Below are positions 40,114 to 52,287 of a DNA stretch of 64,000 nucleotides, piece by piece. The position numbers and the translations under genes were made by a program. Source of the stretch: Dawidia cretensis (GTDB taxonomy: Bacteria > Bacteroidota > Bacteroidia > Cytophagales > Cyclobacteriaceae). The stretch covers positions 1-64,000 of the forward strand of contig NZ_JAHESE010000037.1 in NCBI RefSeq assembly GCF_018598175.1, written 5' to 3'. Within the stretch, counting starts at the first letter, position 1; every line of letters begins with the position of its first letter. The notes beneath the pieces were generated by a model. The model was not told the DNA's origin and made no database searches. It saw only the letters and a list, made by a program, of their open reading frames with translations.

Positions 40114-41617
40114 TGGGTACCGGTGCCAGGAGCTCGGCGTGCACGGCCATGTCGAGCGTGAGGTTTCGGGTCAGGCTGCGGAAAAGCGGAAAGGCGCGGT
40201 CGCGGTATACGGCGTGATACCCGGGGCGTGGTAAATACGTGTGCAGTGTTTTAGGATGTAAGGCATTCAGTGCGGGTATCATGCCGAGCGCGTGTAACGC
40301 CAGGTAGCCCGCGCCAATGGCGGACGCATCTTCGACATTCACCAGACCAATGGGTTTACCGAAGATATCGGCCATGAGCTGCACCCATTCCTGTGACCGC
40401 ACAAAGCCGCCGCTTACATTGACTTGTCCAATCGATAATCCCGATTCTTCCAGTTTGGTGGCAATGTGGTACAGTGCCATCGAGATACCTTCCAGCACGG
40501 CACGGGTAAAGTGCGCCTGCGTATGCCGGCCTGTCAAACCAAAGAATACGCCGCAAGCATCGCTGTTCCACAACGGCGCGCGCTCGCCGGCTAAGTAGGG
40601 GAGGAACACCAGGCCATCCGCTCCCGCAGGAATGCGCTCGATCTCGCCGAGCAACGCTGCATAACGTTCGGGCGACGACAGATCGATCTTCAACAGCTCT
40701 TGCGCATACCACTTCAGTGCTGCGCCACCGTTGTTAACCGGCCCGCCGGAAATAAAGATATCGTTGGTGAGGATGTAGTTAAACGTCATCGCTTCGAAGT
40801 TGTACACAGGCTGACTGCTGGCTACGCGGATCGCGCCGCTGGTGCCGATCGTGAGCGCAGCAACACCCGGCGTGATCGCCGAGCTGCCCAGGTTGGCCGA
40901 ACAGCCGTCACTGGCGCCGATACAGCAGGGTGTTGTGGCAGGTAGGCCCGTGAGCTTGGCAGGAGCCGGTAGTAGCCCGGTGCGTAGATGTTGTGTTGGC
41001 ACGGGTACCGACAGTCGGTCCGTGGTGATACCGGCCAGTGCCAGTGCCGGCGCATACCACGTGTGTGCCAGGATGTCGAACAGGCCACACGCCGAGGCCA
41101 GGGAATAGTCAATCTCCCATACGCCAAAGAGGTTAAACCAAATATATTCTTTTATAGAAATGAAGCGGGCAGCCTGTGTAAAGACGTCGGGTTCGTTTGC
41201 TTGCAGCCAGGCGATCTTGGCCAGGGGCGACATGGCGTGTATCGGCGTGCCCGTGTGGCGGTATAAATCTTGTGAAGCGGCGCTGTGGTGTATGCTTGTG
41301 GCGATCGCGGCACTGCGGTTGTCGGCCCAGGTCATGAGTGGCCGCAGGGGTTTGCCTTCGGCCGTTACGGGCAGCACGCTGTGCATGGCACTGCTGAAGC
41401 TCAGGCCAGCCGGGGCGTGTTTCAGGTGGGCGAGGGTTTGCCGAATGCTTTGCACACAGGCCTGCCAGATAACCTCCGGGTCTTGCTCGCTGGCGTCGGG
41501 TTGTGGGTGATGCGTGGGGTAGGCCACCTGTTCGGCGTGCAGCACGTTGCCGGTGGGGTCAATGGCCACGGCCTTGGTGCTGCCGGTGCCGATGTCAATG
41601 CCAAGGATATAGGTCAT
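40070..41617 (-). CDS. FGGY-family carbohydrate kinase (gluconokinase/xylulokinase-like)
   Basis: A 515-residue sugar kinase of the FGGY fold. YILGIDIGTGSTKAVAID is the N-terminal phosphate-binding loop, PLMTWADNRSAAIA and SPLAKIAWLQANEPDVF are substrate-side motifs, CIGASDGCSANLGSSAI starts the second domain, FLPYLAGERAPLWNSDACG and NVSGGFVRSQEWVQLMADIFGKP-type motifs finish it. The sequence best resembles gluconokinase, which phosphorylates gluconate for the pentose phosphate route, with xylulokinase as an alternative. No sugar transporter or dehydrogenase is adjacent. The 3' end overlaps the convergent phosphoesterase gene. Confidence 0.9.
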   Translation of the reverse strand: MTYILGIDIGTGSTKAVAIDPTGNVLHAEQVAYPTHHPQPDASEQDPEVIWQACVQSIRQTLAHLKHAPAGLSFSSAMHSVLPVTAEGKPLRPLMTWADNRSAAIATSIHHSAASQDLYRHTGTPIHAMSPLAKIAWLQANEPDVFTQAARFISIKEYIWFNLFGVWEIDYSLASACGLFDILAHTWYAPALALAGITTDRLSVPVPTQHLRTGLLPAPAKLTGLPATTPCCIGASDGCSANLGSSAITPGVAALTIGTSGAIRVASSQPVYNFEAMTFNYILTNDIFISGGPVNNGGAALKWYAQELLKIDLSSPERYAALLGEIERIPAGADGLVFLPYLAGERAPLWNSDACGVFFGLTGRHTQAHFTRAVLEGISMALYHIATKLEESGLSIGQVNVSGGFVRSQEWVQLMADIFGKPIGLVNVEDASAIGAGYLALHALGMIPALNALHPKTLHTYLPRPGYHAVYRDRAFPLFRSLTRNLTLDMAVHAELLAPVPTKPVVDSQPGASAR

Positions 41618-41670
41618 GCGCTAAAAGGAATCGATCACCAAAGTACACAATCCTGCGGGGATACCGATAT

Positions 41671-41701
41671 AAAAAAAGGGCATTCGTTACAACGAATGCC
41701 C
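41671..41701 (-). terminator. Intrinsic terminator after the DoxX gene
   Basis: GGGCATTCGT and ACGAATGCCC form a 10-bp perfect stem with a four-base loop (41678-41701). On the minus strand seven T residues follow. It lies between the DoxX gene and the kinase gene on the same strand. Confidence 0.85.
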
Positions 41702-41742
41702 CAGGTTCAGGTGGAGGTAGAAAGAAAAAAATACCGGTAGAT

Positions 41743-42195
41743 TTAAGGATTTGCTGCCATCATTTCTTTCCTACGTTTGGCATCGATCGAATAACGCCCT
41801 GCACCAAATACCATAAACACAACTAAGCCAACCAATACGACGAGGGAAGCCCAGAGTTCCATGTGCTGTGCCACGGACAGGAAGCCTTTCGGATAGTTAA
41901 CCAGGAATACGGCTCCCAGCAATATGGGCATTTGAATAACGCTGACGATACGTGTAAACAAACCGACAGCGATCAGCGGGCCTCCCAGAATGTGGGCAAA
42001 GGCAACGTAATGCGCTACAGCCATGCCAGCAAAATAGACGTTAATGCCGGCCGCAGTGAGCTGGAGCTCTTGCATGTGCGTAATAAAATAAAGACCCTTA
42101 TAGGTCAAAAATAGTCCCAGTAGGATGCGAAACACATCCAGGAAGCCAGGGCGGTGATTGTTACCCCAACTTTCTACATCAGTGATAACACTCAT
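41743..42195 (-). CDS. DoxX-family membrane protein
   Basis: A 150-residue protein with four transmembrane helices (FRILLGLFLTYKGLYFI, GMAVAHYVAFAHILGGPLIA, TRIVSVIQMPILLGAVFLV, LWASLVVLVGLVVFMVFG). The Gly-rich second helix and the NYP motif after the third fit the DoxX/SURF4-like fold. Members have been linked to redox or quinone functions, but the role is generally unknown. The frame extends 37 codons upstream to an alternative codon; the ATG at 42195 is preferred because the upstream part lacks membrane character typical of the family. It is monocistronic. Confidence 0.82.
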   Translation of the reverse strand: MSVITDVESWGNNHRPGFLDVFRILLGLFLTYKGLYFITHMQELQLTAAGINVYFAGMAVAHYVAFAHILGGPLIAVGLFTRIVSVIQMPILLGAVFLVNYPKGFLSVAQHMELWASLVVLVGLVVFMVFGAGRYSIDAKRRKEMMAANP

Positions 42196-45245
<3,050 letters not shown>

Positions 45246-45249
<4 letters not shown>

Positions 45250-46229
45250 AAGAACAAATACTGATTACGGGCGCAAGCGGCTTTGTAGGGTTTCACCTCA
45301 TCGAGGCTGCGCTGGCGAAGGGCCTGGAAGTAACCGCCGCCGTGCGGTCCTCCAGCAAGATCGACCACCTGCGCGCGTTGCCGGTAAAGTTCATAACCCC
45401 CGATTTTACCAGCGTTACGTCACTACGCACGGCGCTGGAGGCAGGACAGTACCAATACGTCATTCACGCTGCAGGCACGGTAAAGGCCAAAGACGAACCC
45501 GCCTATAACGCTGCGAATGCCGACGTAACGCGCAACATCGCCGAGGCGATAGCCCAGGCCAAGCTGCCGGTGAAGAAGTTTGTTTTCCTCAGCAGCCTGG
45601 CAGCGCAAGGGCCCGGTGCCACCGGCGAGGCTATCCGCGAAGAGGATGCCGCGCACCCGATTTCGCCCTATGGAAAAAGTAAATTGCTGGCTGAGCAATA
45701 CCTGCGGGCGATCCCCGGACTGCCCACGGTCATGTTGCGACCCACGGCCGTCTACGGCCCGCGCGACCGCGACATCTTTATATTGTTGAAGACCTTTGCC
45801 CAGGGCCTGGAGCCGTACATCGGCCGCATGGACCAGCAACTGAGTTTTATATACGTCAAAGACCTGGCGGCAGCCACCCTTGCCGCACTGGCCGACGGCG
45901 TCACCGGCACCTACCTGGTGGCCGACGGCAACGGGTACGGCCGCTATGCGCTGGCCGATATAACCAAGCGCATCCTAAACCGAAAAACCGTACGTGTACA
46001 CCTGCCGTTGGGCGTGGTCAAAGCACTGGCGTTTGTTCAGGAAACCCTGGGCAACATCCGGGGGCAGGCGCCGGCACTCAACCGTGCCAAGCTCGCCGAG
46101 CTGACCGCGGCCAACTGGACCTGCAACGTAGCGCGCCTGCAGCACGAGTTGGGCTTCACACCGAAATATACTTTAGAGACCGGCCTGGCCGAAACCATAC
46201 AGTGGTATAAGGACAACCGGTGGCTATAA
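45246..46229 (+). CDS. NAD(P)-dependent SDR/epimerase-type reductase, candidate ketosphinganine or ketoceramide reductase
   Basis: A 327-residue extended short-chain dehydrogenase. ILITGASGFVGFHLIEAAL is the Rossmann nucleotide loop, VIHAAGTVKAKDEPAYNAAN the NAG-like strand, and SPYGKSKLLAEQYL has the catalytic Tyr142 and Lys146. LRPTAVYGPRDRDIFILLK is the substrate-side motif. In known bacterial sphingolipid pathways the 3-keto group is reduced by an NAD-dependent epimerase/dehydratase family member. Position directly after spt and the acyltransferase, with an ATGA overlap, fits that job. A sugar-nucleotide epimerase is the alternative. Confidence 0.75.
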
Positions 46230-46262
46230 AAATGAACCTGTACATATATAATTATAACCTTT

Positions 46263-47588
46263 ATGAAAGAACAAATTGAAAGAGCCAATGGCAAGCTGGG
46301 GGTCCTCATCCCCGGGTTAGGTGCAGTGGCGACGACCATGATTGCGGGTGTGGAAGCAGTGAAGAAGGGGTTGGCACAGCCGGTAGGTTCGCTTACACAG
46401 ACGGGTAATATACGCTTGGGCAAGCGCACCGAAAATCGTTTTCCGAAGGTTAAAGATTTCGTGCCCCTGGCGACACTGGAAGATATCGTATTTGGCGGTT
46501 GGGATGTATACGAAGACAATGTATACCAGGCAGCCCTCCATGCCAAAGTATTGGAAACTTCGCTGCTCGAGCCCATCCGAGCCGAGTTGGAGAAGATCAA
46601 GCCCATGAAGGCTGTGTTCGACAAGAGCTATATCAAAAACCTCGACGGCACTAACGTAAAGCAGGCTGCCACAAAGTACGACCTGGCCCTGGCCGTCATG
46701 GAAGACATCGACAACTTCAAAGCCGCCAACAACTGCGATCGCCTGGTCATGGTGTGGTGCGGCTCGACCGAGAAGTATATCGAAGAGACAGACGTTCATA
46801 AAAATATTTACGCATTCGAAGACGGTCTGCGTAACAACGACCCGATGATTTCGCCCAGCATGATCTACGCCTATGCAGCGATCAAGAAAGGCGTACCGTA
46901 CGCTAACGGCGCACCGAATCTGACGTGTGACATCCCGGCAATCGTAGAGCTGGCACGTGAGAACGGCGTACCGGTGGGCGGCAAAGACTTCAAGACCGGC
47001 CAGACACTCATGAAGACCATCCTGGCACCCGGTCTGCACGCACGCTCATTGGGCATTCGCGGCTGGTTCTCAACCAACATCCTCGGTAACCGCGACGGTT
47101 GGGTGCTCGACGATCCGGAAAACTTCAAAACGAAAGAGGTATCGAAGCTCGGCGTACTGGAAGACATTCTCCAACCGGAAAAGAATCCCGAGCTCTACGG
47201 CGATCTGTACCATAAGATTCGGATCAACTATTATCCGCCACACGGCGATAATAAAGAGAGCTGGGATAATATCGACATCTTCGGTTGGCTGGGGTACCCG
47301 ATGCAGATCAAGATCAACTTCCTGTGTCGCGACTCCATCCTCGCTGCGCCGATCGTACTCGACCTGGCTTTGTTCATGGACCTCGCAAAGCGTGCAAATA
47401 TGAGCGGTATCCAGGAGTGGCTGTCGTTCTACTTCAAGTCACCGCAGACAGCGCCGGGCCTGCGTCCGGAGCATGATATCTTCAAACAGCTCATCAAGCT
47501 GCAGAACACACTGCGTCACATGATGGGCGAAGACCTGATCACACACCTGGGCCTGGATTACTACCAGGATCTGGTAGAGGTACTGTAA
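46263..47588 (+). CDS. ino1: Inositol-3-phosphate synthase
   Basis: A 441-residue MIPS: it converts glucose 6-phosphate to myo-inositol 3-phosphate with NAD. VLIPGLGAVATTMIAGVEAV is the NAD-binding loop. Core motifs are VMVWCGSTEKYIEETDVHKN, NGAPNLTCDIPAIVELA, GGKDFKTGQTLMKTILAPGL, ILGNRDGWVLDDPENFKTKE and the C-terminal DSILAAPIVLDLALFMDLAK. Bacteroidota that make inositol lipids carry this enzyme. It begins 33 bases after the reductase stop and four bases before the PgpA-like gene. Its product feeds the CDP-alcohol phosphatidyltransferase encoded 3.4 kb downstream. Confidence 0.95.
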   Translation: MKEQIERANGKLGVLIPGLGAVATTMIAGVEAVKKGLAQPVGSLTQTGNIRLGKRTENRFPKVKDFVPLATLEDIVFGGWDVYEDNVYQAALHAKVLETSLLEPIRAELEKIKPMKAVFDKSYIKNLDGTNVKQAATKYDLALAVMEDIDNFKAANNCDRLVMVWCGSTEKYIEETDVHKNIYAFEDGLRNNDPMISPSMIYAYAAIKKGVPYANGAPNLTCDIPAIVELARENGVPVGGKDFKTGQTLMKTILAPGLHARSLGIRGWFSTNILGNRDGWVLDDPENFKTKEVSKLGVLEDILQPEKNPELYGDLYHKIRINYYPPHGDNKESWDNIDIFGWLGYPMQIKINFLCRDSILAAPIVLDLALFMDLAKRANMSGIQEWLSFYFKSPQTAPGLRPEHDIFKQLIKLQNTLRHMMGEDLITHLGLDYYQDLVEVL

Positions 47589-47592
47589 CACC

Positions 47593-48039
47593 ATGCATCG
47601 GATCATTGCTACAGGACTCAGCATAGGCTATATCGGCAGGGGCGGCGGCACAGTAGCCGCTGCTGCCTGCTGTCTTGGCTGGTACCTGGCATTTTCCGGT
47701 GGTGTAGATCCGCTTGTAGCCTTGCTGGTCACGGTCATTATTACCGACCTGGGCGTGTGGGCTGCCGACCGGGTCGAGCCCCTGTGGGGAGAAGATAGCC
47801 CGCGGGTTGTGATAGACGAGATTGCAGGCATGTGCATCAGTTTGCTGTTCCTGCCGGTCACACTGGCCACCGTGCTGGTGGGGTTTGTATTGTTCCGGTT
47901 CTTCGACATTGCCAAACCGCTCTACATACGCCGGGCGGAAGGCATTCCGGGGGGCTGGGGGGTAATGGCCGACGACCTGCTCGCCGGTCTGTATACCAAC
48001 GTTATGCTGCAGGTTGCCGTACAGCTTTTTTCCTTCTGA
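47593..48039 (+). CDS. pgpA: PgpA-family phosphatase, candidate phosphatidylinositol-phosphate phosphatase
   Basis: A 148-residue membrane phosphatase. GYIGRGGGTVAAA replaces the usual GYxPxAPGTxGS start, ITDLGVWAADRVE and VVIDEIAGMCISL carry the acidic metal ligands, FRFFDIAKPLYIRR and GGWGVMADDLLAGLYTN are diagnostic. PgpA removes phosphate from phosphatidylglycerophosphate. Next to inositol phosphate synthase and a CDP-alcohol phosphatidyltransferase it more likely dephosphorylates phosphatidylinositol phosphate. Four bases separate it from the MIPS stop. Family is certain, substrate inferred. Confidence 0.85.
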   Translation: MHRIIATGLSIGYIGRGGGTVAAAACCLGWYLAFSGGVDPLVALLVTVIITDLGVWAADRVEPLWGEDSPRVVIDEIAGMCISLLFLPVTLATVLVGFVLFRFFDIAKPLYIRRAEGIPGGWGVMADDLLAGLYTNVMLQVAVQLFSF

Positions 48040-48044
48040 CGACC

Positions 48045-48416
48045 ATGTTCACCTTTGTCAAGTCACAAGCTGCTTCGCTCATTGCCACCTGCGCCGATTT
48101 CGGCGCCACGATTCTACTCGTGCAGGTGTTTGGTGTGTGGTACGGTCTGGGCAGCGTGTCGGGCAATGTCGTGGGGGCAGCCGTGCATTTTACGGTGAGT
48201 CGTCATTGGGTTTTTGCCGCCACGCACGTGCCGCATGGCCACCAGCTGTGGCGCTATGGTGTCGTATGGTTGGGCTATATCGGACTAAGCTTTGCGTTGC
48301 TGATCGGCGTAACGCACTATGTGGAGATGAATTATGTTGTGGCCAAGATGGGGGTAGCGATCGTGTTAAGTGTCAGCTATAACTACGTGTTGCAGAAAAG
48401 ATTTGTATTTAAATAG
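48045..48416 (+). CDS. GtrA-family membrane protein
   Basis: A 123-residue protein with four transmembrane helices. ASLIATCADFGATILLVQVF starts the fold, SGNVVGAAVHFTVSRHWVFA carries the GtrA N-x3-F-x4-R-x-W/Y-x-F type motif, and VSYNYVLQKRFVF ends it with the same motif repeated. GtrA proteins are thought to flip polyprenyl-linked or other lipid-linked sugars. Here a role in moving the inositol lipid or a lipid-linked precursor is possible. The frame extends far upstream inside pgpA, but the ATG at 48045, five bases after the pgpA stop, is the natural start. Confidence 0.83.
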   Translation: MFTFVKSQAASLIATCADFGATILLVQVFGVWYGLGSVSGNVVGAAVHFTVSRHWVFAATHVPHGHQLWRYGVVWLGYIGLSFALLIGVTHYVEMNYVVAKMGVAIVLSVSYNYVLQKRFVFK

Positions 48417-48424
48417 ATGTTTGC

Positions 48425-50968
48425 GTGAGAGCGGTTGTTTACGGAATATGGGTATTCATCGGGTTATGGGTTGGCGCCTGGCAGGCGTCCGGGCAGACCA
48501 TTGTGCGCGGTGTCGTCACCGACGCCGATACAAAAGAGCCCTTGCCGTTTGTTAATATAGTTTTTAAAGGAACGACCATTGGCAGCACGACCGACATCGA
48601 CGGGCGTTACACCGTCACCACAAACACCACTAACGAAGAGCTTCACTTTTCCTTTCTGGGCTATAAAACCGTCATCCGCAAGGTAAAGGTCGGCGAGACC
48701 CAGGACCTAAACGTACGGCTTACCGCCGACGCCCAAGTGCTGGAGGAAGTGACTGTCACAACCCAGGGCCGGGAGCGTTATCGCAATAAAAACAATCCCG
48801 CCGTAGACCTCGTGCGCGAAATGATCGAGCACAAAGAGCAGAATCGTATGACGCACTACGACAACGTCGAGTACGAACAGTACGAAAAACTGCAAATGTC
48901 GCTCAGCAACCTGTCTGATAAATTCAAAGAACGCAAACTGTTCCGCAAGTATAAGTGGATGTTCGAGAACGTCGACACCACCACTATAAAAGGCAAAGCG
49001 TTGTTGCCGATCTACCTGCAGGAGAACCTGACGGATAAATACTACCAACGCTCTCCCGAACATAACAAGTCGGTCGTCAAAGCCCACCAGAAAGTGAGCT
49101 TCGATGATTACGTCGACAACGCAGGCATGAGCACCTACCTCAATTACCTGTACAACGACATCGACATCTACGAAAATAACATCACGCTGCTGACAAACCA
49201 GTTCCTCAGTCCCATTGCCAACAGCGCGCCGACGTTCTATAAATTTTACATCACAGACACGCTGAAAGACGTGACACCCAAGCTCGTCGAACTGTCGTTC
49301 GCACCGCGCGATGCCGGCGGTTTCCTGTTCCAGGGCCGGCTTTACGTCACGCTCGACAGCAATTATGCTGTGCAACGGGTAGACATGACCGTAAACAAGA
49401 ACATTAACCTCAACTGGGTACGCGAGCTGTTTATCAATCAGGAATTCGAGCAAATGGAAGATGGCAAGTTCCAGGTGGTAAAGAGCCGCATGCGCGCCGA
49501 CTTTGGTATCACGCAGGGGCGTGGCGGTCTGTACGGCGAACGCGTGGTGTCCTATAAAAACTTCGTTATTAACCAGCCGCGTCCGCCTGACTTCTTCGAG
49601 GGTGAGAAACAACAGCAAGAGAAAGAAGCCGAAGGACATACCGATGAATATTGGCTTGCCAACCGGCACGACTCGCTCAGCCACGCCGAGTCGAAAGTGT
49701 ACCAGAATATCGACAGCCTGCAAAAAGTACCCTCGTTCCGTCGTACGATGGACATTGCCACGCTATTGCTGGCGGGGTATAAGAGCTTCGGCTGGTGGGA
49801 GCTCGGTCCCGTCAATACATTCTATAGCTTCAACCCCGTAGAAGGCTTCCGCCTGCGGGTAGGAGGGCGGACTACACCTAAGTTCAACGAGCGCCTGTAT
49901 TTCGAGACGTACGGTGCTTATGGTTTTAAAGACGAAAAGTGGAAGTACTTCCTCAGTGCCACGTACTCGTTCACGGGTAAATCCATCTGGCAGTTCCCTG
50001 TGCGAACGCTGCGGGTCAGCTACCAGCACGACATGAAGATCCCCGGGCAGGAGCTGCAGTTTATTCAGGAAGACAACTTCCTCCTTTCATTCAAACGAGG
50101 TGTAAACGACAAGTGGCTGTACAACGACATCTGGGTCCTCGACTACCTGCACGAGTTTGATAATCATATTTCATACCGTGTGGGCTTTAAGAATTGGAGA
50201 CAAACTCCTGCCGGCGGCCTGCGGTATGAGCGCAATACCGACGACGAGTTGCAGCCCGTGCCCAATGTTATCACGTCCGAGATCAACCTGGAATTCCGCT
50301 GGGCGCCCGGCGAACAATTTTACCAGGGCAAGCTCTATCGCATTCCCATTCCCAACCGCTACCCCATCCTCACAGCCCGTTTTATAGGCGGTATAAAGAA
50401 CTTATTCAACAGCCAGTACAATTATCAGAATGTGGCCTTGAACGTCTACAAACGCGTATACCTGTCGCAGTTTGGCTACACAGACATGGTGCTGGAAGGC
50501 GGCTATATCTTCGGCAAAGTGCCGTTCCCGCTGCTGGCCATCCACCGCGCCAACCAAACATACTCGTATCAATTACAGTCCTACAACCTGATGAACTTCC
50601 TGGAGTTTGTCAGCGACAAATACGTGAGCTTGAGCTTCGATCACTACTTCAACGGGTTTATCTTCAATAAGATCCCGCTGCTGAAAAAGCTAAAGTGGCG
50701 CGAGGTGGCGACCTTCAAAGTTCTGTATGGCAGCATACGCCGCGAGAACGATCCGCGCCATAACGCGGAGGCCTTCGCCTTCCCGGTAAACGACCAGGGT
50801 GTGGAGACGACGTATTCCCTGCAGCCCGAGCCGTACATGGAAGCCAGCGTCGGTATCGCGAACATTTTTAAGCTGATCCGGGTTGACGTAGTGAAGCGTC
50901 TTTCGTACCTGGATCACCCCGAAGTATCGCAGTGGGGCCTTCGTGCACGCTTTAAATTTGATTTCTGA
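48425..50968 (+). CDS. DUF5686 outer membrane protein with carboxypeptidase-like regulatory domain
   Basis: An 847-residue exported protein. After a signal peptide (GIWVFIGLWVGAWQASGQ) comes a CarboxypepD_reg-like domain (IVRGVVTDADTKEPLPFVNI, STTDIDGRYTVTT, FSFLGYKTVIRKV). The rest is a DUF5686 region with aromatic-rich beta strands to the end (LSYLDHPEVSQWGLRARFKF), predicting an outer-membrane beta barrel ending in Phe. No TonB plug is seen. Start is a GTG at 48425; no in-frame ATG precedes the signal peptide. Inside this operon, outer-membrane placement or export of the lipid is a reasonable guess. Confidence 0.82.
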   Translation: MRAVVYGIWVFIGLWVGAWQASGQTIVRGVVTDADTKEPLPFVNIVFKGTTIGSTTDIDGRYTVTTNTTNEELHFSFLGYKTVIRKVKVGETQDLNVRLTADAQVLEEVTVTTQGRERYRNKNNPAVDLVREMIEHKEQNRMTHYDNVEYEQYEKLQMSLSNLSDKFKERKLFRKYKWMFENVDTTTIKGKALLPIYLQENLTDKYYQRSPEHNKSVVKAHQKVSFDDYVDNAGMSTYLNYLYNDIDIYENNITLLTNQFLSPIANSAPTFYKFYITDTLKDVTPKLVELSFAPRDAGGFLFQGRLYVTLDSNYAVQRVDMTVNKNINLNWVRELFINQEFEQMEDGKFQVVKSRMRADFGITQGRGGLYGERVVSYKNFVINQPRPPDFFEGEKQQQEKEAEGHTDEYWLANRHDSLSHAESKVYQNIDSLQKVPSFRRTMDIATLLLAGYKSFGWWELGPVNTFYSFNPVEGFRLRVGGRTTPKFNERLYFETYGAYGFKDEKWKYFLSATYSFTGKSIWQFPVRTLRVSYQHDMKIPGQELQFIQEDNFLLSFKRGVNDKWLYNDIWVLDYLHEFDNHISYRVGFKNWRQTPAGGLRYERNTDDELQPVPNVITSEINLEFRWAPGEQFYQGKLYRIPIPNRYPILTARFIGGIKNLFNSQYNYQNVALNVYKRVYLSQFGYTDMVLEGGYIFGKVPFPLLAIHRANQTYSYQLQSYNLMNFLEFVSDKYVSLSFDHYFNGFIFNKIPLLKKLKWREVATFKVLYGSIRRENDPRHNAEAFAFPVNDQGVETTYSLQPEPYMEASVGIANIFKLIRVDVVKRLSYLDHPEVSQWGLRARFKFDF

Positions 50969-50971
50969 CCT

Positions 50972-51718
50972 ATGAACAGTGTTATAGAAAAACCTTTAAA
51001 CAATCGGGCTATGGAAAAAACGCCCTTGCGCATCGTATTGCAGCAGATCATTTACAAAGTCATCAATCCCTTTGTAAAACTCCTGATCAAGATTGGGTTC
51101 ACACCCAATGCCGTGACCACTACGGGTCTCATATTAAACATCGGGGTGGCCGTGATCTTTGTAATAGGGGTGGAAGAAGGTAACCGTGGCGATCTGACCT
51201 ACGTCGGCTGGGCGGGCGCGCTCGTGTTATTCGCGGGGCTGTTTGACATGCTCGACGGGCAGGTGGCGCGTCTTGGCAACATGAGCTCCAAATTCGGTGC
51301 ATTATACGACTCGGTGCTCGACCGCTACAGCGAGCTGGTCATGTTCCTGGGTATTTGTTATTACCTCATCGGGCATCATTATTTCCTCAGTTCCTTATTC
51401 GCGTTTATTGCGTTGATCGGTTCTATGATGGTAAGTTATGTACGCGCACGGGCAGAAGGCCTGGGCATCGATTGTAAAGGTGGCCTGATGCAACGACCGG
51501 AACGTGTGGTGACCATCGGCGTGTCGGCCCTGGCTTGTGGTATTACCGCGCACTACCTCGGTGGCGATTACAAGCTCTTTATACCGGGTATCCCGTTCCA
51601 GGTATTTGAGACAATCTCCGTCTTTACCATACCGCTCACGGTCATGGCCGTATTAACCAACATCACCGCCATCAACCGCCTGCGCGAGTCAAAAAAAGAA
51701 TTGGAAAAACAACCCTGA
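50972..51718 (+). CDS. CDP-alcohol phosphatidyltransferase, candidate phosphatidylinositol-phosphate synthase
   Basis: A 248-residue membrane enzyme. The family motif D-G-x2-A-R-x8-G-x3-D-x3-D is complete: Asp95, Gly96, Ala99, Arg100, Gly109, Asp113 and Asp117 ([20 protein letters not shown]). About six transmembrane helices follow, for example [20 protein letters not shown] and [20 protein letters not shown]. It transfers a phosphatidyl group from CDP-diacylglycerol to an alcohol. Inositol 3-phosphate from the operon's MIPS is the likely acceptor, giving phosphatidylinositol phosphate for the PgpA-like phosphatase. It starts three bases after the DUF5686 stop. Confidence 0.85.
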   Translation: MNSVIEKPLNNRAMEKTPLRIVLQQIIYKVINPFVKLLIKIGFTPNAVTTTGLILNIGVAVIFVIGVEEGNRGDLTYVGWAGALVLFAGLFDMLDGQVARLGNMSSKFGALYDSVLDRYSELVMFLGICYYLIGHHYFLSSLFAFIALIGSMMVSYVRARAEGLGIDCKGGLMQRPERVVTIGVSALACGITAHYLGGDYKLFIPGIPFQVFETISVFTIPLTVMAVLTNITAINRLRESKKELEKQP

Positions 51719-51728
51719 TCAACGAACT

Positions 51729-52283
51729 ATGACGTTCATGCTGCACTTCCTCGTTTGGTTGATGACCGGTTTCTCCACCGGCCATGCTGGAGCGGAACAA
51801 CCCTGTGTATGCAAAGGGCAGGAGACATTTCCCGTGCCGCCGGCCAATAAGGCTACCCTGTTTTATATTCAGCGTACGCCCAATACCAACACCATCCTGT
51901 ATGATGTAAAGTTGGAGAAGGGTATGCCCGACGAGGAGGACCCGGTGCATGCTTATTGGATCCGCTATCAGGAAGAAGGACAACAAGAGGACCTGTCGTT
52001 CATTCAGCGCAACTACGCCTATGGGCTGAAGAGCAAAAAGCTTTCGGCGGACAAATACGAGCTACGGTTTGTTTCCTATAAAAAGCTGCCGTTCTACCTG
52101 GTAAAGGCAGCCGACAACCAGTTCCACGTGCTGGCGACCATCAACGGCCGCAACATTCATGTGTCGCGTGTATTCTTACAGATCGAAGGCGGCAGCTTCT
52201 GGCTTCCGAATATAGTATGTGCCGAAGTGAAGGGAACGGACCCCGTGACGGGGCAGGAGGTGATCCAGAATTTTAAACCGTAG
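51729..52283 (+). CDS. DUF4833-type exported protein
   Basis: A 184-residue protein with an N-terminal hydrophobic segment (MLHFLVWLMTGFSTGHAGA) that looks like a signal peptide, followed by FPVPPANKATLFYIQRTPNTNT, EDPVHAYWIRYQEEGQQEDL and VSRVFLQIEGGSFWLPNIV. This pattern matches my memory of DUF4833, a family that accompanies inositol-lipid genes in Bacteroidota, but I could not check it. It is exported to the periplasm and has no recognisable catalytic motif. Position between the phosphatidyltransferase and the hydroxylase gene suggests an accessory role in the lipid pathway. Confidence 0.65.
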   Translation: MTFMLHFLVWLMTGFSTGHAGAEQPCVCKGQETFPVPPANKATLFYIQRTPNTNTILYDVKLEKGMPDEEDPVHAYWIRYQEEGQQEDLSFIQRNYAYGLKSKKLSADKYELRFVSYKKLPFYLVKAADNQFHVLATINGRNIHVSRVFLQIEGGSFWLPNIVCAEVKGTDPVTGQEVIQNFKP

Positions 52284-52287
52284 TGTT

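Noticed and set aside
47832-48044. N-terminal extension of the GtrA frame inside pgpA
   Set aside because: The translation there is an out-of-frame shadow of pgpA; the ATG five bases after the pgpA stop gives a full GtrA protein.
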